From the NCBI GenBank assembly GCA_011523055.1, contig WTHQ01000005.1, forward strand, positions 1 through 47,785: a stretch of DNA of 47,785 bases. The letters run 5' to 3'. This document shows, one piece after another, positions 8,921 to 16,288 of the stretch. The translations under genes and the position numbers were made by a program. Within the stretch, counting starts at the first letter, position 1, and each line of letters starts with the position of its first letter. The stretch comes from Methanobacteriota archaeon. Its GTDB lineage: Archaea; Thermoplasmatota; Poseidoniia; Poseidoniales; Thalassarchaeaceae. The notes below the pieces were generated by a model. It ran no database searches. It had not been told where the DNA came from and worked only from the letters and a program-made list of their open reading frames with translations.

Positions 8921-10444
8921 ATGGCAAGCAGCGATTGGCTAGACATCAGGGGTTGGATGGACTCAATCATCGGGTGGAGTTTGGACAAGACACACCAACT
9001 CCTACCATCATCCGATATAGGGCTGGGCCCCTTGGGGTCGATCAACCTCCAAGACGGGTTCTCATCGATACAGTCGCCTCTCCACCTCTTCATCTTCACC
9101 TCGGTGATGTGCACGGTAGTTTTCGCGACCATGATGATAACCCTGATCGTAGTTCCCTACATAGAGAGGAAATTCATTGGCAGATTGATGGACAGGTTCG
9201 GCAACACCATGAGCGCCCGGAGCCTTTGGGTCGGAGAGGGGGGGGTGACTGCAGGCGAGTGGTGGTCGGGCCTCCCACTAGGCTTGGGGAAGCCGATTGG
9301 CGCGCTAAACAAGGCGCTGAACAATAGCTTCGGGAATGAGCACCATACGAACTCTGTCACTCGAGTAGGAGACCGGGGATACCACGGGATCTGGTTCATG
9401 TTACCCGGATTCGTGGCCGCAGTAGCGGACTTCGTGAAATTCAACACAAAGGCTCACATCGTACCCGAGAAGGCTGATCGACTCGTATTCGAGGTAGCGC
9501 CGGTCATCATAATCTCAACCACCGTCATGGTCTACGCCTTCGTACCGTTCGGACCACACATATGGGCCGCGAACCCTGATTTATCGCTCATCTTCATGAT
9601 GGCGATTTTCGGGGTCGCCCCGTTGGGCGTATTTTTCGCTGGCTGGGCATCCAACAACAAATACACCCTGATTGGCGGAATGAGATCCGCAGCACAACTT
9701 ACGGCCTACGAAATCCCGTTGTTGGTCACCGTCCTCGGTATAGCCGTCCTCAGCGGCTCATTCAACATAATCGAGATCGTCGACTTCCAGATCCAGTCTT
9801 CCGATACCTGGAACCTCTTCCTTATGCCTCTTGGGGCCGTGCTGTTCATTGTGACCATGATCGCTGAGGTTGAAAGAATTCCATTCGACATGCCGGAGGC
9901 GGAGGCTGAACTCGTGGAAGGATGGTGGACAGAGTACGGCGGGATCCGATGGGGCCTGATGTTCGCCGTCGAGATGATGCGGGCCTACGCAGCTTGCATA
10001 CTGTTCGCACTGTTCTTCCTGGGGGGTTGGGAACTACCATTCCAAGACACACTCGTGGCCCTGCCGTTGGTTGGAGGCGTCTTCTCTCTATTAGCGGCAA
10101 TCACGCCAGGCATCGCCATACTCCTGATCAAGGCCTACCTAATGTTCGCACTCTTTGTTTGGGTAAGGGCATCCCTTCACAGGATCCGGACCGACCAGAT
10201 CCTTGAATTCGGCTGGAGGTACCTCCTCCCCCTCTCCCTGCTCAACCTCGCATTGGCAATGGTGATGAGGGTGGCTCTCTGGGACGGCTCCTGGCCGATT
10301 TGGCTGGCCCCCGCGATGACCGCAGGAAGCCTGCTATTGTTCGTCTTGCTCGCAGTTGACGAGGACAAAGAAGCCTTGAAGAGCTCGAACAGGATATACC
10401 ACACCCAGACCCTCGAAAAGGCGTACCCAGGAAGGAGGGACTAG
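8921..10444 (+). CDS. nuoH: Complex I subunit H, enlarged
   Basis: A membrane subunit that bridges the quinone site and the proton-pumping arm. At 507 residues it is clearly longer than most NuoH (about 320-420). Family landmarks are present: IERKFIGR (near residue 81), VADFVKFNTKAHIVPEKAD (about 168-186) and EVERIPFDMPEAEAELVEGW with TEYGG (about 310-335). The extra length is an N-terminal amphipathic extension (about 1-50) and an insertion of roughly 55 residues after the first ERK loop (about 95-153), rich in Gly, Trp and Asn. About eight to nine hydrophobic helices. It sits between nuoD and nuoI, as expected. Confidence 0.95.
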   Translation: MASSDWLDIRGWMDSIIGWSLDKTHQLLPSSDIGLGPLGSINLQDGFSSIQSPLHLFIFTSVMCTVVFATMMITLIVVPYIERKFIGRLMDRFGNTMSARSLWVGEGGVTAGEWWSGLPLGLGKPIGALNKALNNSFGNEHHTNSVTRVGDRGYHGIWFMLPGFVAAVADFVKFNTKAHIVPEKADRLVFEVAPVIIISTTVMVYAFVPFGPHIWAANPDLSLIFMMAIFGVAPLGVFFAGWASNNKYTLIGGMRSAAQLTAYEIPLLVTVLGIAVLSGSFNIIEIVDFQIQSSDTWNLFLMPLGAVLFIVTMIAEVERIPFDMPEAEAELVEGWWTEYGGIRWGLMFAVEMMRAYAACILFALFFLGGWELPFQDTLVALPLVGGVFSLLAAITPGIAILLIKAYLMFALFVWVRASLHRIRTDQILEFGWRYLLPLSLLNLALAMVMRVALWDGSWPIWLAPAMTAGSLLLFVLLAVDEDKEALKSSNRIYHTQTLEKAYPGRRD

Positions 10445-10446
10445 AG

Positions 10447-11451
10447 ATGGAACATTATGACTTCAGGAGCGGCCACCCCCATGCTCAACCTAACTTCAGG
10501 AACCTGATCATAAGGCCAATGTGGATAACGATGAAGACCGCCCTGAGGACCATTCCGTTGATTGGCCGCCTGCCATTCCTCCACAACGACTACCACAACA
10601 AGAGAGTCAGCATGACTGATGGATTCACCGAGGAGAGGATAGGTTCCGATCACGTCTCTACGAAGTGGACTGACTCAGGATCATACGCCGCTGATAGGGA
10701 GGCCAGCGAGGTCATGCCGTTTGTCGAGAGGCCTGTGACTGTCATGTACCCCTACGAGAGGCTGGAGGACCTTGAGCCGTGGCTTTTCGTGCCAGGGGAA
10801 TACAACGGAAGGATCGGGATTATCTGGGAGACATGCACAGCCTGCAAGGCCTGCGTGCGAGCCTGTCCGAACGACTGCCTGCACATGACCACAGAGACCA
10901 GGGTCAACGTATTGGACACCGCTCAGGAAGGTGACGAGTGGCATGGGTACGGAGGCGAGATCGAGGTCGGTGGCTTTGCAGCCCTACCAAGGGGGAATTC
11001 CGAAGATGCCAACGAGTTCGATCTTGTCAACGCCCATTCAGCGGCCCCGCAAGAATATGACTTTGGCGAGGTAATCGACCTGACTGGCTCAACAGCAACC
11101 GTGAAGTGGAATGATGGAAGCGGGACTGGCGATGTGCAGGTCACTGACTTGAAGCCAGCCGAGCAAGACATAGTCTCCGGAAGAATAGACATCGGCAGAT
11201 GCATGTTCTGCGGCCTCTGTGCCGAAGCGTGCCCGTTCGAGTCCTTCTTCATGACCAACGAGTATGACGGGATGTCCGGATACACGCGGCAAGACCTGTG
11301 GTTTGATGCTGACAGGACCCGTGTCCTGCCCTCCGTCCACAAAGAGAGGGTGGACATGGAGCTCGAGAAGAGGGCCAGGAAAGAGAAAGCCAAGAGAGAG
11401 AAGAAGGCAGCGAAGGCTGAACAGGCCGCAGAGGCAGCCAAGGGAGCATGA
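10447..11451 (+). CDS. nuoI: Complex I subunit I (two [4Fe-4S] ferredoxin) with large inserted domain
   Basis: A 334-residue iron-sulfur subunit. Two complete 8-Fe ferredoxin motifs are present: CTACKACVRACP (C130, C133, C136, C140) and CMFCGLCAEACP (C252, C255, C258, C262). In ordinary NuoI these are about 40 residues apart; here they are about 110 apart. The extra segment includes a beta-rich, Trp-Asp-Gly-containing unit at about 206-240 that resembles an SH3-like barrel. The C-terminal 35 residues are a Lys/Ala/Glu-rich helix. Follows nuoH by two bases. It is probably the first Fe-S subunit to receive electrons, since NuoE, F and G are absent. Confidence 0.95.
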   Translation: MEHYDFRSGHPHAQPNFRNLIIRPMWITMKTALRTIPLIGRLPFLHNDYHNKRVSMTDGFTEERIGSDHVSTKWTDSGSYAADREASEVMPFVERPVTVMYPYERLEDLEPWLFVPGEYNGRIGIIWETCTACKACVRACPNDCLHMTTETRVNVLDTAQEGDEWHGYGGEIEVGGFAALPRGNSEDANEFDLVNAHSAAPQEYDFGEVIDLTGSTATVKWNDGSGTGDVQVTDLKPAEQDIVSGRIDIGRCMFCGLCAEACPFESFFMTNEYDGMSGYTRQDLWFDADRTRVLPSVHKERVDMELEKRARKEKAKREKKAAKAEQAAEAAKGA

Positions 11452-11455
11452 TCGC

Positions 11456-11722
11456 ATGGTCAACGCTGAGGAGGCCGCGTTCCTTGTGCTCGCAGCCATT
11501 GCCATCGGCGGTGCGATCGGTTGTGTCTATGCCCGACGCGTGGCCCACTCCCTCCTCTCTTTGATGATGACATTCCTGGCAGTCGCAGGGGTATTCATAC
11601 TTGCAGAGGCCGAGATGCTCGCTGCCGTTCAGATCCTAGTCTATCTGGGCTCAGTAATGCTGGTGGTCCAGTTCGGAGTAATGCTCACTCGCCGCCAAAT
11701 TCAAGAGGGGGACATCGAATGA
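11456..11722 (+). CDS. nuoJ: Complex I subunit J, N-terminal half
   Basis: An 88-residue membrane protein with three hydrophobic helices matching the N-terminal half of NuoJ; ARRVAHSLLSLMMTFLAVAG and EAEMLAAVQILVYLGSVMLV correspond to the conserved TM2-TM3 part. The start is ATG 11456, four bases after the nuoI stop. It ends in an ATGA overlap with the next gene, which supplies the rest of NuoJ. Split J genes are known in the Fpo operons of methanogens and in haloarchaea, so I read this as a genuine split, not a frameshift. Confidence 0.92.
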   Translation: MVNAEEAAFLVLAAIAIGGAIGCVYARRVAHSLLSLMMTFLAVAGVFILAEAEMLAAVQILVYLGSVMLVVQFGVMLTRRQIQEGDIE

Positions 11723-12066
11723 GGGCGTTAGGAATCCTTGCGAGAATAGGGGTCCTGGCACTCGTTCTCGTCCTCTTGACCGAGACAATGCAATTTTCTG
11801 GATGGAACGACTCGCCAACTGCCCCGACATCCTCATCATTCGCGATTGCGATGCTAGATGATTGGAACATGATGACACTCGTACTTGGACTGCTACTTAG
11901 CATGGCGATGATAGGAGCCTCATACCTCGTTAGGGACGAGCGTTTAGCGAATCTGACATGGGACCTTGGTCAGGATGTCGAGACCCCAGTCATAGGGATG
12001 CCACCAGCGGCAACCAGGGCATCAAGCATCAATCAACCGGGCATCGTGGGAGATGATGAGGAATGA
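11719..12066 (+). CDS. nuoJ2: Complex I subunit J, C-terminal half
   Basis: A 115-residue protein with two hydrophobic helices, near residues 5-21 (LARIGVLALVLVLL) and 48-70 (WNMMTLVLGLLLSMAMIGAS), then a soluble tail of about 45 residues. By position and topology it is the C-terminal half of NuoJ. The start ATG overlaps the stop of the N-terminal half (ATGA), and its own stop overlaps the nuoK start in the same way, implying translational coupling. Sequence conservation in this half is low across the family, so the call rests mainly on context. Confidence 0.85.
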   Translation: MRALGILARIGVLALVLVLLTETMQFSGWNDSPTAPTSSSFAIAMLDDWNMMTLVLGLLLSMAMIGASYLVRDERLANLTWDLGQDVETPVIGMPPAATRASSINQPGIVGDDEE

Positions 12067-12365
12067 TAGAACCCTCTTGGATATCCGGGTTGGCTGCGAT
12101 TCTCTTCGGCATAGGCCTCATTGGGACCTTCTCACGAAAGAATGGGATCGTCGTCTTGATGTGCATCGAGCTGATGCTAAACGCTGCAAATCTGAATTTC
12201 GTGGCAGGTGCCTTGAACACGGGTGGAGTCGAAGGATGGGTCTACACTGCTGTCGCAATCGCCATCGCTGCGGCGGAGGTAGCCATCGGTCTCGCGATCC
12301 TGCTCTCCCTTTACAGCACCCAAGAGACGATTTCTCTGGATGAGGCGGTCTATCTTAGCAACTGA
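12063..12365 (+). CDS. nuoK: Complex I subunit K
   Basis: A 100-residue, three-helix membrane subunit (MrpC-like) of the proton-pumping arm. The two functionally important buried glutamates are present, in MCIELMLNAANLNFVA (TM2) and AIAAAEVAIGLAIL (TM3). The length is exactly that of the family. The start codon overlaps the previous stop as ATGA. Confidence 0.96.
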   Translation: MIEPSWISGLAAILFGIGLIGTFSRKNGIVVLMCIELMLNAANLNFVAGALNTGGVEGWVYTAVAIAIAAAEVAIGLAILLSLYSTQETISLDEAVYLSN

Positions 12366-12370
12366 GGTGA
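12366..12370 (+). promoter_or_regulatory. Shine-Dalgarno site GGTGA of nuoL
   Basis: GGTGA is followed by four bases and ATG 12375. The same arrangement occurs before nuoB (6482-6486) and serves as the standard against which the nuoM CTG start is judged. Confidence 0.7.
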
Positions 12371-12374
12371 AATT

Positions 12375-14672
12375 ATGGGCGAGCAACAGAACCAGGAATG
12401 GAACCTACTATTCCCATTGATCCCTGCTATCGCCATAGTGCCCATCTTGGCAATCGCTGGGATCGAACCCATCGACCTAGGCTTCGCAGCCATCGCAGCC
12501 CCACTTGCAATGTTTCCTGTAGTACTGATCGTGGGCCAGCTGTGGAACGGAAACGAAACATGGGTCAGCCGGTTCAAGGAAGGGGGCGTACTAGCGCTAT
12601 CAGCCCTATCGGTATCTCTTGTTGCCGGCCTTTGGATGGTACTTGACTTCCTGGGGGCCGGGGAGAAGAAAGCACATGGCGACCCCCTCACTTGGCTTGA
12701 CTTCGACGTGCTTGGCCATGATGGAACCCAGTGGACCATAGACACAGGATTCACGAACATATCCTTTGGGATCTGGCTCGACCCGATAAGTGCCATGTTG
12801 CTCTTCGTTGCAACATTCCTCTGCTTCCTCATATGCTGGTTTGCAATTGGTTACATGACCACGGACGACATAAACTCGAATAGGAATCACCGGTTCTTCG
12901 CCGAGTTCATACTGTTCAGCATGGGGATGTTCGGGATGGTCCTAGCTGACAGCTTCCTGTGGTTGTTCATCTTCTGGGAGATCATGGGCCTCTGCTCATA
13001 CCTGCTGATTGGATTCTATTACTGGAAGGAAAGCGCCGCTGCCGCTGCAAAGAAGGCATTCATGACGACGAGGGTCGGTGACGTCTTCCTAATGGTTGGC
13101 CTATTGATGCTCTATGACATATATGGGTCGCTGGACTTCTCAGTCGTTTTTGACAACCCCTCCACCGGGGTCGGCGATGCACCCGTCAAGGCATCCGAGC
13201 TCCAACCTGCTCTGTTGATGCTCTTCATTGGGTGTGTGGGAAAATCCGCCCAGTTCCCCCTTCATGTATGGCTTCCAGATGCGATGGAAGGACCCACCCC
13301 GGTCTCTGCATTGATCCATGCTGCGACAATGGTCAATGCCGGACTCTATCTCGTGGCTAGGATGGTGCCCTTCGTGGACGTCGGCTACTACGGCGTGGCT
13401 GGAATGGAGGACCTTGGAATCATAATCGCCTGGATAGGTGGCGTCACGGCATTCATGGCTGCTTCGATCGCATTCGTTCAGAACGACATAAAGAAGGTCC
13501 TGGCATACTCCACAATGAGCCAACTAGCCTACATCTTCCTCGGCCTCGGCTCCGCCTTGTATCTGATCTCAACTGGACACAGGTACGAAGGCCTGTTTGT
13601 GCTGGGGGGCGCCCTGTTCCACCTATTCAATCACGCCATGGCCAAAGGTATGCTATTCATGGCCAGTGGCTCGGTCATACACGAGATGCACCATGCCCAT
13701 CATGAACTCCATCACCACCAGGAACACGACGATCATCATGACGAACACTTCGACGCTCAAGACATGAGGTACATGGGCGGTCTTGCATCCAAGATGCCCG
13801 TGACGTCCATCGCCATGATGCTGGGAAGCATGTCAATCATCGGCATACCCCTCATCGGAGGTTTCTGGTCCAAGGAGGCGATCATCGCTGAGACATGGCT
13901 GGGCGCGCTGGAGTACGAGCCACTCCTATTGGGCCCTGCCATTCTCGCAGTCATGACCGCGGGCATGACGGGATTCTACATGTCGAGGATGTGGATGATG
14001 ACGTTCGCCGGAGAACCCAAACACGAAGCAGCATCTCACGTCCACGAGGAGACCCTCTGGATCAAAACCCCACTGATCACACTCTCGGTTGTCACGGCAA
14101 CGACTGGTGCACTCTTGGCATTCTTCCATATAGGGGAGTTCCTGAGCGGCAAAGACTACTCCTTGGGGCTCGACGACTTCGAGGTCGCAAGAGCCCTCCA
14201 GATAGCCTTCCTTCCTGAAAAGCAGGCGTTAATGGCCGTCGGGTACATCACGATAGTCCTCTCCACCTTCGTTGGGCCAATAATCGCCATGAAGGTCCAT
14301 GGCGGGAGGCTTAGTGAGGGACAAGAGGCAAATGCAGCAGTTTCATGGCTTGTCGGCCTCTCTGGCTCCTTCAAGAAGATCGACGTATCTGGCATGGCGA
14401 GCAGCAGCCTCTCTGAATCACTCAGGAACCGCCTCCACTTCGATGACCTCTACGCATGGGGCATATCGAAAACAATCGTCCCGATGGCGAAATTCTCCGC
14501 CTGGTTCGACGCCAACGTGATAGACGGGATCGTGAAGCTGGTCGAGAGGACAAGCATACAAGGATCCCATTGGATCAGGTCATACACAACAGGAAGCACC
14601 AGGGACTACATTCTCATGGCCGCGGTCGGGGCACTCTCGATCTTCGTCCTCATCGTGGGGGTGACAGTCTGA
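12375..14672 (+). CDS. nuoL: Complex I subunit L (antiporter-like), with His-rich loop
   Basis: The largest proton-pumping subunit, 765 residues with the Mrp-antiporter core and the C-terminal lateral helix region. The TM5 glutamate is visible in FWEIMGLCSYLLIG and the TM7 lysine in GKSAQFPLHVWLPDAMEGPTP. The discontinuous-helix motif HAATMVNAGLYLVAR follows. In the loop after GSVIHEMHH (residues 436-458) there are 12 histidines in 23 residues, with Asp and Glu between them, before the usual QDMRYMGGL. It ends in a CTGA overlap with nuoM. Confidence 0.97.
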   Translation: MGEQQNQEWNLLFPLIPAIAIVPILAIAGIEPIDLGFAAIAAPLAMFPVVLIVGQLWNGNETWVSRFKEGGVLALSALSVSLVAGLWMVLDFLGAGEKKAHGDPLTWLDFDVLGHDGTQWTIDTGFTNISFGIWLDPISAMLLFVATFLCFLICWFAIGYMTTDDINSNRNHRFFAEFILFSMGMFGMVLADSFLWLFIFWEIMGLCSYLLIGFYYWKESAAAAAKKAFMTTRVGDVFLMVGLLMLYDIYGSLDFSVVFDNPSTGVGDAPVKASELQPALLMLFIGCVGKSAQFPLHVWLPDAMEGPTPVSALIHAATMVNAGLYLVARMVPFVDVGYYGVAGMEDLGIIIAWIGGVTAFMAASIAFVQNDIKKVLAYSTMSQLAYIFLGLGSALYLISTGHRYEGLFVLGGALFHLFNHAMAKGMLFMASGSVIHEMHHAHHELHHHQEHDDHHDEHFDAQDMRYMGGLASKMPVTSIAMMLGSMSIIGIPLIGGFWSKEAIIAETWLGALEYEPLLLGPAILAVMTAGMTGFYMSRMWMMTFAGEPKHEAASHVHEETLWIKTPLITLSVVTATTGALLAFFHIGEFLSGKDYSLGLDDFEVARALQIAFLPEKQALMAVGYITIVLSTFVGPIIAMKVHGGRLSEGQEANAAVSWLVGLSGSFKKIDVSGMASSSLSESLRNRLHFDDLYAWGISKTIVPMAKFSAWFDANVIDGIVKLVERTSIQGSHWIRSYTTGSTRDYILMAAVGALSIFVLIVGVTV
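14660..14664 (+). promoter_or_regulatory. Shine-Dalgarno site GGTGA supporting a CTG start for nuoM
   Basis: GGTGA stands four bases before CTG 14669, exactly the spacing seen at nuoB and nuoL. There is no ATG, GTG or TTG in frame at a suitable place, so this site argues that CTG is used. Confidence 0.6.
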
Positions 14673-16288
14673 CATTCACTGGGCCACTGAGCATAATCAC
14701 CCTCGTACCCCTCCTCTCAGGGATAATCCTGCTCGCCCTACCGAACATACTCCCGAGCGACATCTCGATGAGGATGAAGGCCTCCGTCAGGAACGTCGCT
14801 ATCGGACTTTCATCAGCCATATTCCTCCTTACAACCCTGATCTTCGCAGGCACGATAGGACAGATCGATTGGCTTTCAATCGGCATGGGGGACTATGTTT
14901 TGGAAACTGAGGATCCAATCTGGCTGATAGAGTCAATTGGGGTAACATGGCACCTCGGGACAGACGCACTTTCCTTCCCGATGATATGGCTAACCACCCT
15001 TCTGATACCGATTTCCATGTTGGTGCAATGGGATGCCAAGGATGGCCATAGCTTTCACTCACTCCTCCTGATTATGGAGGGGGCCCTGATTGGGGTATTC
15101 GTCTCTCTGGATCTGTTCGTGTTCTACGTGTTCTGGGAGCTCACCCTTGTCCCGATGTTCTTCCTGATCATGATCTGGGGCGGTGAGGACAGGAAATACG
15201 CATCCATGAAGTTCTTCATCTACACGTTCACTGCTAGCGTCCTCATGCTCGTCGGCATCCTCGTGATGTACTTCAACACGGCCACGGACCCTAATTTCGC
15301 AGGCACTCTCACTGGCCACCACTTCAACTTGGTTCTGATGACAGAGCAATCGAGGGTTGACGGACTGATAACCAGTGAGGGCCTCAGGCATCTCGTATGG
15401 CTGCTGCTGCTGATAGGCTTCGCCACGAAGATGCCCAGCGTACCGGTCCACACATGGCTTCCAGACGCTCACGTCCAAGCCCCCACAGCAGGCTCGATGC
15501 TTCTTGCTGGAGTGATGCTGAAAATGGGGGCCTATGGCTTCCTAAGGGTCGCCGTTGCCATGTTCCCAGAATCAACGCTGACGTTCGTCCCTCTCTTGGT
15601 CTTCCTCGGCATGGCGAGTCTGGTCTATGGGGCAGTCGTCTGCCTCGGGCAAACGAACCTGAAGAGGATGGTCGCATACTCATCCGTCTCACACATGGGC
15701 CTGATTTTCCTGGGGATCGCAACCATGCAGCCCCTGGGATTTGCGGGGGCGCTCTTCATGATGTTCGCCCATGGCATCATCAGCCCACTGTTGTTCGCCG
15801 TCGCAGGATCGTTCAAGCACCACTACCACACGCTAGAAATCGGATCAATGAGGGGCATCGCCCACCACTCCCCATTCCTCGCAGGACACATGATGCTCGG
15901 GTGGATGGGTAGCCTCGGACTACCGCTGCTCGCGGGCTTCGTAGCAGAGGTCGCAATAATGATCGCGTTCTGGATGACCTTTGGCTGGTGGGTCCTGCTC
16001 CCGGCCCTCACGCTGATCTTCACAGCGCTGTACTACCTGACATCGATGCAGAAGATGATCTTTGAGTCGGATGACCCACACGTCGGGATACTCCCAGACA
16101 CCATGCATGGCGAGGAGCCCAGGGACGTCACCTGGCATGAGAACGCAGGAATGTTCGTCCTTGGTGCCCTGACCATCCTGTTCGGGATTCTACCTTTCAT
16201 ATTCTGGGACATGATGTCCGCTTGGAGCACTGATTTCATCCAAACTTACCTCGTGCACGCAATGAACATGCTGGAGGCCTCCCCATGA
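14669..16288 (+). CDS. nuoM: Complex I subunit M (antiporter-like), probable CTG start
   Basis: An antiporter-like proton-pumping subunit, 539 residues from CTG 14669. The TM5 glutamate lies in FWELTLVPMFFLIMIWGG and the TM7 lysine in ATKMPSVPVHTWLPDAHVQ; TLKRMVAYSSVSHMG-like NLKRMVAYSSVSHMG is also conserved. The frame is open further upstream, but that part (from 14456) is out-of-frame nuoL sequence with no family likeness. The first ATG downstream (14768) would remove the first helix. CTG 14669 overlaps the nuoL stop as CTGA and has GGTGA four bases upstream. A sequencing error turning ATGA into CTGA is the alternative. Confidence 0.93.
   Translation: MTFTGPLSIITLVPLLSGIILLALPNILPSDISMRMKASVRNVAIGLSSAIFLLTTLIFAGTIGQIDWLSIGMGDYVLETEDPIWLIESIGVTWHLGTDALSFPMIWLTTLLIPISMLVQWDAKDGHSFHSLLLIMEGALIGVFVSLDLFVFYVFWELTLVPMFFLIMIWGGEDRKYASMKFFIYTFTASVLMLVGILVMYFNTATDPNFAGTLTGHHFNLVLMTEQSRVDGLITSEGLRHLVWLLLLIGFATKMPSVPVHTWLPDAHVQAPTAGSMLLAGVMLKMGAYGFLRVAVAMFPESTLTFVPLLVFLGMASLVYGAVVCLGQTNLKRMVAYSSVSHMGLIFLGIATMQPLGFAGALFMMFAHGIISPLLFAVAGSFKHHYHTLEIGSMRGIAHHSPFLAGHMMLGWMGSLGLPLLAGFVAEVAIMIAFWMTFGWWVLLPALTLIFTALYYLTSMQKMIFESDDPHVGILPDTMHGEEPRDVTWHENAGMFVLGALTILFGILPFIFWDMMSAWSTDFIQTYLVHAMNMLEASP

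Noticed and set aside
11456-12066. nuoJ as a single gene broken by frameshift
   Set aside because: Both halves have proper starts in ATGA overlaps or short gaps, and split J is known in other archaea.
13140-13523. Minus-strand ORF of 127 residues inside nuoL
   Set aside because: Antisense shadow: the His- and Asp-rich content comes from the reverse complement of nuoL codons.
14456-14668. Open frame upstream of nuoM that would extend the protein by 71 residues
   Set aside because: This part is coded out of frame inside nuoL, is Arg/His-rich and has no likeness to NuoM; CTG 14669 with GGTGA is a better start.
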